Source of the DNA: Haloferax gibbonsii ATCC 33959
GTDB taxonomy: Archaea > Halobacteriota > Halobacteria > Halobacteriales > Haloferacaceae
Assembly: GCF_000336775.1 (NCBI RefSeq)
Contig: NZ_AOLJ01000005.1
Span: forward strand, 143,433 to 207,432
Length of the DNA: 64,000 nt
Direction: 5' to 3'
The notes beneath the pieces were generated by a model, which was given only the letters and a program-made list of their open reading frames with translations, ran no database searches and was not told the origin of the DNA. This document shows, in pieces, positions 17,819 to 26,048 of this stretch; the first letter of the stretch is position 1, and each line of letters begins with the position of its first letter. Position numbers and translations under genes: made by a program.

Positions 17819-18906
17819 TGACGGTCGAAATCGGCGTCGAGGAGATAGAGGACATCGCGCTCGGCGCGACCGTCCTCGGGACCGGCGGCGGGGGCGACCC
17901 CCACGTCGGCAAGCTCGTGGCGAAGCAGGCCATCGAGGAGTTCGGCCCCGTCGAACTTCTCCCCCCGGACGAACTGGACGCGGACGACTTCGTCATCCCG
18001 ACCGCCCAGATGGGCGCGCCGACCGTCTCGGTCGAGAAGCTCCCCAGCGGGCGGGAAGCCGTCACTTCGATGGAGCGAATCGAGCGCGAACTCGGGAAGA
18101 CCGCCGACGCGACGATGCCGATCGAGTGCGGCGGCATCAACTCGACGTTCCCCTTCGCCGTCGCGGCCCGCCGCGGCCTTCCCGTGGTGGACGCCGACGG
18201 CATGGGACGCGCCTTCCCCGAACTCCAACACGAGACGTTCAACATCTACGGCGTCAGCGGGACGCCCGCGGCCGTCAGCGACGAGCAGGGGAGCACCTGC
18301 CTCATCGAGACCGAGGACAACGACCAGTTGGAGTGGCTGGCCCGCGGCGTCACCGTCAGGATGGGCGGCGTCGCCTACGTCTCGGACTACCCGATGACCG
18401 GGACGCAGGTCAAAGAGACCGCCATCCCCGGCACGATGTCGCTCGCGAAGAACCTCGGCCGCGCGCTCCGACTCGCCGAGGACGACGCGATGAGCGCCAT
18501 CCGCGAGGTGACCCGCGAGTCGATTTACGGCGAGGCGCGGTCGCTGTTCGAGGGGAAAATCGTGGACGTCCAGCGCCGCACCGAGCGCGGGTTCGTCTTC
18601 GGCCACGTCGATATCGACGGCCTCGACGGCGACGAGGGCTCGACGATGCGCATCGAGTTCCAAAACGAGAACCTCGGCGCGGCGGTCGACGGGAGCTACG
18701 TGGCGACCGTCCCCGACCTCATCACCGTCCTCGACCGCGAGACGGGCGGTCCGATTCCGACCGAGAGCCTCCGGTACGGGGCGCGGGTCCGCGTGCTCGG
18801 CATCCGGACGCCCGAGATAATGCGGACGCCGGCCGCGCTCGACGTGTGGGGGCCGGCGTCGTTCGGCCTCGAAGCGACCTACGAACCACTCGCGGACCAC
18901 ACATGA
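17818..18906 (+). CDS. DUF917 family protein, second of three
   Basis: The 362-residue paralogue of the gene at 15190 has the same glycine-rich loop (TVLGTGGGGDPHVGKL) and VVDADGMGRAFPE signature. It shares long identical stretches with the first copy but differs throughout, so the duplication is not recent. Divergent segments around the substrate-side loops suggest either different specificities or a heteromeric assembly. It starts on the ATG that shares one base with the stop of the HyuA gene and ends overlapping the third copy by 4 bases. Confidence 0.82.
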   Translation: MTVEIGVEEIEDIALGATVLGTGGGGDPHVGKLVAKQAIEEFGPVELLPPDELDADDFVIPTAQMGAPTVSVEKLPSGREAVTSMERIERELGKTADATMPIECGGINSTFPFAVAARRGLPVVDADGMGRAFPELQHETFNIYGVSGTPAAVSDEQGSTCLIETEDNDQLEWLARGVTVRMGGVAYVSDYPMTGTQVKETAIPGTMSLAKNLGRALRLAEDDAMSAIREVTRESIYGEARSLFEGKIVDVQRRTERGFVFGHVDIDGLDGDEGSTMRIEFQNENLGAAVDGSYVATVPDLITVLDRETGGPIPTESLRYGARVRVLGIRTPEIMRTPAALDVWGPASFGLEATYEPLADHT

Positions 18907-20018
18907 GTTTCGACATCCCACACCTGACGGAGGTAACGCTCGACGACCTCGAAGCGCTCGGCACCGGCGCGGGAATCCTCGGCACCGGCGGGGGCGGCAA
19001 CCCCCGCCTCGGCCGCCTGCGACTCCAGACGCTCCTCGAAGACGACGCCTACCCCGACTCGGTCGAACTGGTCGACCCGCGGGACCTGCCGGCCGACGCC
19101 ACCGTGGCGAGCGTCGGCGGGATGGGCGCGCCCACCATCAGCGTCGAGAAGTTCGCCGGCGGCGACGAGGAGGTGCAGTCGCTTCGGGCCATCGAGGAGC
19201 TCTCCGGCGAGACGGTCGACGCGCTCATCCCCGGCGAAATCGGCGGCGCGAACAGCATGGCCCCGCTGTGCGTGGCGGCGATGACCGACCTCCCCGTGGT
19301 CGACGCCGACGGCATGGGTCGGGCGTTCCCCGAGCTGCAGATGGACACGTTCTTCATCTACGGCACGCCCGTGAACTACGCGGCGACGACCGACGAGCGC
19401 GGCAATCAGGTCGTCTACCGGGACATCGACTCGGCCAAGCGCCTCGAAGACCTCGCGCGGGCCATCACCGTCCAGATGGGCGGCCGCTCGGGCTACGCCT
19501 TCCCGCTCATGACCGGCGAGTTCGTCTCGGAGTACGCGGTCCCCCACACCGTCTCGCTCGCCACCGAACTCGGGCGGGCGGTCGAACGCGCCCGCGACGC
19601 CGGCACCGACCCCGTCGACGCCGGCCGCGAACTCCTCGGCGGCGAGGAGCTGTTCGCCGGCAAAATCGTGGACGTACACCGGCGCAACCGCGACGGCTTC
19701 GCTCTCGGGAGCGTCACGCTCACTGGGTTGGACGAGGACGCGACTCTCGAAATCGAGTTCCAAAACGAGTTCCTCGTCGCGCGGGACGACGACGGCGAGC
19801 TTCTCACGACCGTCCCCGACCTCATCTGCCTCGTCGACACCGACACCGGCGCGCCGGTCATGACCGACGCCCTGCGGTACGGCCAGCGCGTCCGCGTCCT
19901 CGGCGTGCCCGCGCCCGAACTGCTCACGACGCCCGAGGCGCTCGACGTCATCGGCCCCGAAGCGTTCGGCTACGACATCCCCTACGACCCGCTCCCGCGG
20001 GACGAGACCGGGTGGTGA
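18903..20018 (+). CDS. DUF917 family protein, third of three
   Basis: The 371-residue protein is the most divergent of the three. The loop reads GILGTGGGGNPRLGRL, with Asn replacing the Asp that follows the glycines in the other two, and the signature VVDADGMGRAFPE is intact. An insertion near the N-terminus (EDDAYPDSVEL) and a changed GGANSMAPL segment distinguish it. It is the last gene of the operon; 205 bases without a gene follow before an Lrp-type regulator. The Asp-to-Asn change next to the loop may mark a functional shift. Confidence 0.8.
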   Translation: MSFDIPHLTEVTLDDLEALGTGAGILGTGGGGNPRLGRLRLQTLLEDDAYPDSVELVDPRDLPADATVASVGGMGAPTISVEKFAGGDEEVQSLRAIEELSGETVDALIPGEIGGANSMAPLCVAAMTDLPVVDADGMGRAFPELQMDTFFIYGTPVNYAATTDERGNQVVYRDIDSAKRLEDLARAITVQMGGRSGYAFPLMTGEFVSEYAVPHTVSLATELGRAVERARDAGTDPVDAGRELLGGEELFAGKIVDVHRRNRDGFALGSVTLTGLDEDATLEIEFQNEFLVARDDDGELLTTVPDLICLVDTDTGAPVMTDALRYGQRVRVLGVPAPELLTTPEALDVIGPEAFGYDIPYDPLPRDETGW

Positions 20019-20223
20019 CGCCGCGGTCGCCGCGGTCCCACCGCCGCCCTAACCGCTGAATCGCCCTCGGCGCCGCGTTTCGCGCGGCGTCCCGCGACCG
20101 AACCAACTCGTACCACCACCCCGCCCCGACGCGTTGACTAGCCAATTCGGCACAATTCACGTGTCGTTTTGATTCGTTTACGTCACCAGCAGTTTCAAAT
20201 CGAACCCCCGAATACATCCGACC

Positions 20224-20754
20224 ATGGAAAACCCCGACCTCACGTCCGCCGACGCCCCGTCCGACCCGAACACGCCGGAGGCGGTCCTCGAAAACTACCT
20301 CGACGAGCACGACTACGAGATATTCCGCGCGCTCAACGAGAACGGCCGCATCTCAGACACGGAGCTCGCCGAGCGCGTCGGTCTCTCCCGGACCGCGGTT
20401 CGTCGCCGCCGCGAGAAGCTTCAGGAGAGCGACGTGCTCGAAATCCTCGCGGTCATCGTCCTCCAGGAGGCCGACCTCGCCGACGCGCAGGTGCTCGTCT
20501 CGTTCAATCAGCACGTCTCTTCCGACGTGCGGACCGAGTTCATCACGATGCTCATCGACGAGGGACTCGTCTACAACACGAGTTCCTGTCTCGGCGAGTA
20601 CGACCTCGTCTTCAGCGCGTGGCACACCGACCTGAACGCGCTGAAGGAGTACATCTGGGACCTCTTCGACGGCGAGGAAATCGTCGACGACTACACCATC
20701 ATCCCGCTTCTGAAGACGTGGAAGGCGTGGGACAAAGAGCTGGACCGCCCCTGA
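20224..20754 (+). CDS. Lrp/AsnC-family transcriptional regulator
   Basis: The 176-residue protein has an N-terminal winged helix-turn-helix (DYEIFRALNENGRISDTELAERVGLS, then RTAVRRRREKLQ) followed by a RAM-like ligand domain ending in DDYTIIPLLKTWKAWDKEL. A 25-residue polar extension precedes the helix-turn-helix. It stands between the DUF917 operon and the minus-strand aminotransferase gene, with which it converges. Lrp/AsnC proteins sense amino acids and usually control nearby metabolic genes, so it is a candidate regulator of the aminotransferase/dehydrogenase/permease group or of the DUF917 operon. Confidence 0.88.
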   Translation: MENPDLTSADAPSDPNTPEAVLENYLDEHDYEIFRALNENGRISDTELAERVGLSRTAVRRRREKLQESDVLEILAVIVLQEADLADAQVLVSFNQHVSSDVRTEFITMLIDEGLVYNTSSCLGEYDLVFSAWHTDLNALKEYIWDLFDGEEIVDDYTIIPLLKTWKAWDKELDRP

Positions 20755-20787
20755 ATCGGTCGAGTGCGCGGTAAGGAGGACTCCTGT

Positions 20788-22098
20788 TCAGGTCAGGTCG
20801 TCCAGCGCGACTCGGAGCGCGTCGACGGCCTCGCCGAGTTGCGCCTGCGAAATCGTCAGCGGCGGCTGGAAGCGCATGACGTTCTTGTAGTAGCCGCCGA
20901 CGCCCATGACGACGTTGGACTCCTCGCGGAGGTGCTCGCCGACCGCGGCCGCGAGTTCCTTGTCGGGCGCGGGGGCGACGTGCTGCGGGCCGGTCGTCCC
21001 CGGGTCGACGAGTTCGATTCCCTGCATCAGTCCGAGGCCGCGGGCCTCACCGACCACGTCGTAGTCGGATTCGAGCGTGGCGAGTTCGGCCGAGAGCCAC
21101 TCGCCGTTCTCGCGGGCGTTGTCGATGATACCGTTCTGCAGTTCCTCGATAGTCGCCAGTGCGGCCGCGCAGGCGACGGGGTTGCCGCCGAACGTCGAGA
21201 GGTGGTCGCCGGAACCAAACGCGTCGGCGATTTCCGCGGGGGCCGTGAACGCGCCGAGGGGTAGTCCGTTGGCGATGCCCTTCGCCTGCGTCAGGATGTC
21301 CGGTTCGACGCCGAAGTGCTCGCTGGCAAACAGTTCGCCGGTGCGGCCGTAGCCGGTCTGGACCTCGTCGGCGATGAGGAGCGCGCCGTGGTCGTGGGCG
21401 ATGTCCCGGACGCGCTTGAGCCACGCCTCCGAGGGGACGACGATGCCGGCCTCGCCCATGACGGGTTCGACGACGACCGCCGCGAGGTCGCCGCTGGTGT
21501 GCGAGCCGATGACCCGTTCGAGCGCGTCAGCGCAGTCCGCGCCGCAGGTGTCGCCGTCGCAGCGGGGACAGCGGTAAGCGTACGGCGGCGCGGTGTGAGC
21601 CACGTCGTTAATCGTCGGGGCCATGTCCTGCTTGTAGGCCCTGTTGCCGGTGAGCGCGAGGCTTCCGAGGGTGCGGCCGTGGAAGCCCATCTCCAGCGAG
21701 ATGACCTCCTTGGAGCCGGTGTACTTCCGGGCGAGCTTGATGGCCCCCTCGACCGCCTCGGTGCCGGAGTTACAGAAGAAGGACTTCTGGAGGTCGCCCG
21801 GCGTCACCTCGGCGATGGTCTCCGCGAGGTCGGCCACCGGCCGGTTGGGGTGGACGTACGAACAGCCGTGGACGAACTCCTCTAACTGCTCGGTCGCGGC
21901 CTCGACGACGGCCTCGTTGTTGTGTCCGACGTTCGTCACCGAGATGCCGGAGAACACGTCGAGGTACTCGTTGCCGTCGAAGTCCTCGAGGGTGCAACCG
22001 GACGCCCGTTCGACCGGGACGTTCAGCGATTTCCAAATCGGCATGAGGTAGTCGTCGTACGCCGCCTCGACCGACGAGTTCGTCGTCCGTTCTCTCAT
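20788..22098 (-). CDS. Class III aminotransferase, GABA transaminase-like
   Basis: The 436-residue PLP enzyme would transfer an omega-amino group, for example from 4-aminobutyrate, to 2-oxoglutarate. Motifs are the glycine-rich CNSGTEAVEGAIKLARKYTG, the PLP-contacting LLIADEVQTGYGRTG and the Schiff-base Lys near residue 273 (LTQAKGIANGLPLGAF). An insertion YRCPRCDGDTCGADC contains four Cys and may bind a metal. The start MRERTTNSS at 22098 lies about 30 bases from a TATA-like AT-rich run (22123-22133), so the mRNA is probably leaderless; the longer open frame upstream is rejected. The divergent dehydrogenase gene could oxidise the semialdehyde product. Confidence 0.88.
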   Translation of the reverse strand: MRERTTNSSVEAAYDDYLMPIWKSLNVPVERASGCTLEDFDGNEYLDVFSGISVTNVGHNNEAVVEAATEQLEEFVHGCSYVHPNRPVADLAETIAEVTPGDLQKSFFCNSGTEAVEGAIKLARKYTGSKEVISLEMGFHGRTLGSLALTGNRAYKQDMAPTINDVAHTAPPYAYRCPRCDGDTCGADCADALERVIGSHTSGDLAAVVVEPVMGEAGIVVPSEAWLKRVRDIAHDHGALLIADEVQTGYGRTGELFASEHFGVEPDILTQAKGIANGLPLGAFTAPAEIADAFGSGDHLSTFGGNPVACAAALATIEELQNGIIDNARENGEWLSAELATLESDYDVVGEARGLGLMQGIELVDPGTTGPQHVAPAPDKELAAAVGEHLREESNVVMGVGGYYKNVMRFQPPLTISQAQLGEAVDALRVALDDLT

Positions 22099-22110
22099 GA
22101 ACACAAGTTC
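22099..22110. promoter_or_regulatory. Palindrome GAACACAAGTTC abutting the aminotransferase start codon
   Basis: GAAC-ACAA-GTTC is a 4+4+4 inverted repeat placed directly before the aminotransferase start codon (minus strand). It shares the GAACACA core with the elements at 22250 and 23947. It could be a second operator for the same regulator. Binding is inferred only from resemblance and position. Confidence 0.4.
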
Positions 22111-22122
22111 TAAACTGAATCC

Positions 22123-22140
22123 TAATAAATTATACTGTGT
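22123..22140 (-). promoter_or_regulatory. Aminotransferase promoter: ACACAGT element next to TATA
   Basis: On the minus strand ACACAGT (22134-22140) is directly followed by the TATA-like ATAATTTATTA (22123-22133), centred about 30 bases from the start codon. The same arrangement, (GA)ACACAGT then an AT-rich box, occurs at the dehydrogenase and permease promoters. This suggests a common regulator acting at the BRE/TATA region. Confidence 0.5.
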
Positions 22141-22249
22141 AGGACAAAGTCCAAATTTAGACATCATCTTCGGTCGCAAGACGGTCGCACGGAACTCGAA
22201 CGTGGCTGGATACCTCGTACTCGACTCCGTTCGCCACCGATGGCGTGTT

Positions 22250-22258
22250 GAACACAGT
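22250..22258 (+). promoter_or_regulatory. GAACACAGT element of the aldehyde dehydrogenase promoter
   Basis: GAACACAGT is followed after three bases by AATAATC-like sequence, matching the layout at the permease promoter. It is also part of an overlapping palindrome GTGTTGAACAC (22245-22255). If the AT-rich box is the TATA, transcription would start near 22290, leaving an untranslated leader before the ATG at 22358. Confidence 0.5.
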
Positions 22259-22357
22259 CCAAATAATCTCACCCTACTGGAACATTTATCAACATCTGGG
22301 ACGACAGTCGGGGCAAGCGGGAGTCGCGAGCGACCGCCGCGCTCCCGAGAGCCGACC

Positions 22358-23737
22358 ATGAAATCCATCAACCCCGCAACCGAGGAAGTCATCGAGACGC
22401 ACGAGGAACACGACGAGGCGACGGTCGACGCGCGCTTGGACGCCGCGTGGGACCGGTTCGAATCGTGGCGCGAGACCCCGATTTCGCGGCGCGAGAAGTT
22501 GCTCGCGTCCGCGGCCGACGTGCTGCGCGAGCACAGCGAGGAGTACGCGAGCCTGATGACAGAAGAGATGGGCAAGCCCATAGAGCAGGCGGTCTCCGAG
22601 GTCGAAAAGTGCGCGTGGGTCTGCGACTACTACGCCGAACACGCCTCGGAGTTCCTGCAGGACGAGCACATCGGCACCGTGCCGGGGTCGAAAACGTACG
22701 TCTCCTACGAGCCCATCGGCCCGGTGCTCGCGGTGATGCCGTGGAACTTCCCGTTCTGGCAGGTGTTCCGGTTCGCGGCCCCGCACATCACCGCCGGCAA
22801 CGTCGCCGTGCTCAAGCACGCGCCGAACGTCTTCGGCTGTGCCGACGCCATCGCCTCCGTCTTCGAGCGGGCGGGCTATCCCGACGACGTGTTCACCTCG
22901 CTGCAGATTCCCGCCGAGCGCGTCGCCGGCGTCATCGAAGACGACCGGGTTCGGGGCGTGAGTCTGACCGGAAGCACCCGCGCTGGACGGGCCGTCGCGG
23001 AGACGAGCGGCCGCGAACTCAAGCCGACGGTGCTCGAACTCGGCGGGAGCGACCCGTTCATCGTCCTCGACGACGCGCCGCTCGAAGCGACCGCGAAGCA
23101 GGCCGCGCGGGCGCGAACGCAGAACAACGGCCAGTCCTGCATCGCCGCGAAGCGCTTTCTCGTCCACGAGGGAGTCTACGACGAGTTCGTCGAACGCTTC
23201 ACCGAGGAGATGCGCGCGCTGACCGTCGGCGACCCGACGGACCCCGGAACTGACGTGGGGCCACAGGCGCGGGCGGACCTCATGGAGACGCTCCACGAGC
23301 AGGTCACGGCGTCCGTCGAGGCCGGCGCGACGCTCCGACTCGGCGGCGAACCGCTGGACCGACCCGGCCACTACTACCCGCCGACGGTGCTGACCGACGT
23401 GCCCGACGACGCGCCCGCGAGGACCGAGGAACTGTTCGGTCCCGTCGCCACCGTCATCGAAGTCGAAGACGAGACGGAGGCGATTCGCGTGGCGAACGAC
23501 ACGCCCTACGGCCTCGGCGCGAGCGTCTGGACGGCCGACGCCGAACGCGGCGAGGCGCTCACGACGAAGCTCACCGCGGGTAACGTCGCCGTCAACCACA
23601 TCGTCGCGTCGGACCCGCGAGTCCCCTTCAGCGGGACGAAAGATTCGGGCTACGGGACGGAACTCTCCCGACACGGGATTCGGGAGTTCGTCAACACGAA
23701 GACGGTCTGGGTCGAGGACGCGCCCGCCGACGAGTAA
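22358..23737 (+). CDS. NAD(P)-dependent aldehyde dehydrogenase, succinate-semialdehyde dehydrogenase-like
   Basis: The 459-residue enzyme has the aldehyde dehydrogenase fold. Visible are the substrate-entry motif PWNFPFWQ, a cofactor loop SLTGSTRAG, catalytic Glu in LELGGSDPF and catalytic Cys near residue 261 (NNGQSCIAAKRF). The length and N-terminus (MKSINPATEEVIETHEEHDE) resemble succinate-semialdehyde dehydrogenases of the short type. The start at 22358 is the first Met of the conserved region; the open frame extends upstream through non-coding promoter sequence. Paired divergently with a GABA-transaminase-like gene, it would oxidise succinate semialdehyde or a related omega-semialdehyde. 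Confidence 0.87.
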   Translation: MKSINPATEEVIETHEEHDEATVDARLDAAWDRFESWRETPISRREKLLASAADVLREHSEEYASLMTEEMGKPIEQAVSEVEKCAWVCDYYAEHASEFLQDEHIGTVPGSKTYVSYEPIGPVLAVMPWNFPFWQVFRFAAPHITAGNVAVLKHAPNVFGCADAIASVFERAGYPDDVFTSLQIPAERVAGVIEDDRVRGVSLTGSTRAGRAVAETSGRELKPTVLELGGSDPFIVLDDAPLEATAKQAARARTQNNGQSCIAAKRFLVHEGVYDEFVERFTEEMRALTVGDPTDPGTDVGPQARADLMETLHEQVTASVEAGATLRLGGEPLDRPGHYYPPTVLTDVPDDAPARTEELFGPVATVIEVEDETEAIRVANDTPYGLGASVWTADAERGEALTTKLTAGNVAVNHIVASDPRVPFSGTKDSGYGTELSRHGIREFVNTKTVWVEDAPADE

Positions 23738-23811
23738 CCGGCCCAGTCCCCGGCGCAACGACCGCGACGACACCTGCGACGATACCCGGAAGGCGAATCG
23801 AGCGCGGACGC

Positions 23812-23818
23812 TTTTTTT
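23812..23818 (+). terminator. T-run downstream of the aldehyde dehydrogenase gene
   Basis: Seven consecutive T residues follow GC-rich sequence 75 bases after the stop codon. Archaeal transcription commonly ends at such T tracts without a hairpin. The assignment is positional only. Confidence 0.35.
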
Positions 23819-23916
23819 CGGTTCTGCGAGTTGACTACCGTTCGAACCGCCGGCCGTTTGGCGATTTTCCGGTGAATCGGCGGCCAGTTTGTCGTCCCAG
23901 ACCATGATTCCTTATT

Positions 23917-23966
23917 GAACTGTGTTCCTTATTTCCTCTAAAAATTGAACACAGTAAGATATATAG
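23917..23966 (+). promoter_or_regulatory. Permease promoter: inverted repeat ACTGTGTTC / GAACACAGT beside TATATAG
   Basis: ACTGTGTTC (23919-23927) and GAACACAGT (23947-23955) form a perfect 9-base inverted repeat with centres 28 bases apart. The right arm is followed by TATATAG (23960-23966), whose centre is 25 bases from ATG 23988. The left arm extends to the quasi-palindrome GAACTGTGTTC (23917-23927). Arms on one face of the helix near the BRE/TATA fit a dimeric or oligomeric Lrp-type regulator; which protein binds is not shown. Confidence 0.6.
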
Positions 23967-23987
23967 TGGGTAAGTTAGAATGTGGTG

Positions 23988-25400
23988 ATGTCAATCATAA
24001 CCATGACAGGAGAACTCTCACGCGTCCTCTCGAAGCGCGACGTGTTCGTGCTCGCACTCGGGGCGATGATCGGATGGGGTTGGATCGTACAGACGGGGTA
24101 CTTCATCGACCAGAGCGGGGTCACCGGCGCGATTTCGGCGTTCATCCTCGGCGGGTTCATGGTGTCCGTCGTCTCGCTCATCTACGGCGAACTCGCCTCG
24201 GCGATGCCCTTCGTCGGCGGCGAACACGTCTACAGCATGCGGGCGTTGGGGCCGGCCGGCTCGTTCGTCTGCACGTGGGCGATAATCTTCGGCTACATCA
24301 GCGTCGTCGCGTTCGAGGCGGTTGCGCTCCCGAGCGCCCTCGCGTACATCGTCCCCGGCTTCAACGTGTTCGAACTCTGGACGGTCGCCGGCCAGCCGGT
24401 CTACGGCACGTGGGTGGCGACGGGCGTCATCGGCTCCGTGGTCATCACGTACCTCAATTACCGGGGGGTCCGCCCGGCCGCGCAGTTCCAGGCGATTCTC
24501 GCGCTCGTCATCACGCTGTCCGGCCTGACGCTCCTCCTCGGCGCGCTGTTCAACGGCACCTCGCCGTCGTCGCCGCCGCTCGCGGGAGCCGGCATCGGCG
24601 GCGTGTTCACGGTCGCCATCATGACGCCGTTCATGTTCGTGGGCTTCGACGTGATTCCGCAGGCCGCGGGCGAGGCCGACGTGTCGCCGAAGGTCCTCGG
24701 CGGACTCATCGGGCTCTCGGTCGCCTGCGCCGCCGCGTTCTACATCGCCGTCATCTGGGCGGCCGGACAGGTCGCCACGGGCGCGACGCTCGTCGAGAGC
24801 TCGCTCCCCGCGGCGACGGCGATGGAAATCGCGTTCGACAGCGTGACCATCGGCCGCATCATGGCGCTGGCCGGCCTCGCGGGCATCCTCACGAGCTGGA
24901 ACGGCTTCGTCCTCGGAGCCAGTCGCGCCATCTACGCGATGGCCGACTCGAACATGCTCCCCGAGACGCTCGCGACGATTCACGACGACCACGACACGCC
25001 GTCGACCGCAATCGTGCTCGTCGGCGGCCTCGCGGCGCTCGCACCCCTGTTCGGCGAGCAGATGCTCGTGTGGGTCGTCAACGCCGGCGGCCTCGGCATG
25101 GTGACGGCGTGGCTCCTCGTCGTCGTCTCGTTCCTCGTGCTCCGGTACCGCGACCCCGACTTCGACCGGCCGTTCAAGCTCCCGGCGGGATACGCGGTCG
25201 GCGCGCTCGGCCTACTGCTGACGGTGTTCTTCGTCGGGCTCTACCTCCCCGGTTCGCCCTCGGCGCTGGCGTGGCCCTACGAGTGGGCGATGGTCGGCGG
25301 CTGGTGCCTGCTCGGCGTCGTCCTGCTGGCCGTCGCCGGCGGGCTCCCGACCCGGACGGAGGCGAAAGCGCACCTGAGCGCCCAGCAGCTCGAAGACTAA
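23988..25400 (+). CDS. APC-superfamily amino acid permease
   Basis: The 470-residue integral membrane protein has about twelve hydrophobic segments. It begins with the APC signature KRDVFVLALGAMIGWGWI, where the glycine-rich first helix binds the substrate backbone, and FVGGEHVYSMRALGPAGSF follows in helix 2. The start is placed at ATG 23988, 25 bases from a TATATAG box (leaderless); GTG codons at 23982 and 23985 and an ATG at 24003 are alternatives. The adjacent aminotransferase and semialdehyde dehydrogenase genes with matching promoter elements suggest uptake of the amino acid degraded by them, such as GABA or a related omega-amino acid. Confidence 0.88.
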   Translation: MSIITMTGELSRVLSKRDVFVLALGAMIGWGWIVQTGYFIDQSGVTGAISAFILGGFMVSVVSLIYGELASAMPFVGGEHVYSMRALGPAGSFVCTWAIIFGYISVVAFEAVALPSALAYIVPGFNVFELWTVAGQPVYGTWVATGVIGSVVITYLNYRGVRPAAQFQAILALVITLSGLTLLLGALFNGTSPSSPPLAGAGIGGVFTVAIMTPFMFVGFDVIPQAAGEADVSPKVLGGLIGLSVACAAAFYIAVIWAAGQVATGATLVESSLPAATAMEIAFDSVTIGRIMALAGLAGILTSWNGFVLGASRAIYAMADSNMLPETLATIHDDHDTPSTAIVLVGGLAALAPLFGEQMLVWVVNAGGLGMVTAWLLVVVSFLVLRYRDPDFDRPFKLPAGYAVGALGLLLTVFFVGLYLPGSPSALAWPYEWAMVGGWCLLGVVLLAVAGGLPTRTEAKAHLSAQQLED

Positions 25401-25428
25401 TCCGTTCGCGGAGCCGACGAGAACCGCG

Positions 25429-25923
25429 TTACGACACGTCGGGAAGCAGCGCGTCTTTCAGTTCTTCGAGTTCGTAGTCGTTCAGCGGGTTCGGCTCGTC
25501 TTTGATGGTCGTGATGACGAACGTCGAACTCGTCCGCGAAATCTCGTCTATCTCCTCGAACTCCGAGATGAGGTCCTCGACCATCCCGCGCGAGGCGAGG
25601 TGCGAAATCAGGACGAAGTCGGTGTCGCCGAGCGTGAAGTACACCTGGTTGACGCCGGGCACCTCGCCGAGTTTGTCGCCGACCTCCTTGTGGTACTCCG
25701 AGCCGTACTCCGCCCAGACCTCGGTGATGAGCGTGAGGTTCAGCCCGGCCTTCTCGAAGTCGATGTCGAAGATGTCGTTCTTGATGATGCCCTGTTCTTG
25801 GAGCCGTTCGAGGCGGTAGTGAACGGTCGACTTCGGGATGCCGGTCTCCTCGGTTATCCGGTCGGGACTCCCCGATTCGAGCGTCCCGATGGCCTTGAGG
25901 ATTCGAAGGTCCTTCTCGTCCAT
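25429..25923 (-). CDS. Lrp/AsnC-family transcriptional regulator
   Basis: The 164-residue protein starts at once with the winged helix-turn-helix (MDEKDLRILKAIG, IPKSTVHYRLERLQEQGII) and continues into an RAM/ligand domain (VNQVYFTLGDTDFVLISHLASR). It converges with the permease gene, 28 bases apart. A TATA-like aataatat on the minus strand lies about 30 bases before the start. It and the other Lrp-type gene at 20224 bracket the amino-acid catabolism genes, so either could recognise the GAACACAGT elements. Confidence 0.9.
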   Translation of the reverse strand: MDEKDLRILKAIGTLESGSPDRITEETGIPKSTVHYRLERLQEQGIIKNDIFDIDFEKAGLNLTLITEVWAEYGSEYHKEVGDKLGEVPGVNQVYFTLGDTDFVLISHLASRGMVEDLISEFEEIDEISRTSSTFVITTIKDEPNPLNDYELEELKDALLPDVS

Positions 25924-26048
25924 GAACCGTAATCAGAAGTGCAACGATATTATTGTTCTGCGTCCAATCCCCGCTTCGTCACGGAGATAGCGGCAAGACG
26001 GCGGTGAGAAGGGCGCGGCGCAGACGCCGGAGGTCGTCGCCGAGGCGG

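Larger units (their letters stand above)
22111..22357. promoter_or_regulatory. Divergent intergenic region between aminotransferase and aldehyde dehydrogenase genes
   Basis: This AT-rich control region holds no gene. Besides the elements listed separately, it has the palindrome GGACAAAGTCC (22142-22152). GTCCAAAT is repeated at about 22149-22156 and 22257-22264, once for each divergent side. The dehydrogenase promoter element GAACACAGT is at 22250-22258 and a second AT-rich string (tttatc) at about 22285. Confidence 0.55.

Noticed and set aside
22097..22357. 87-residue N-terminal extension of the aldehyde dehydrogenase
   Set aside because: It would run through the divergent promoter with its TATA-like and operator-like elements; aldehyde dehydrogenase similarity begins at 22358.
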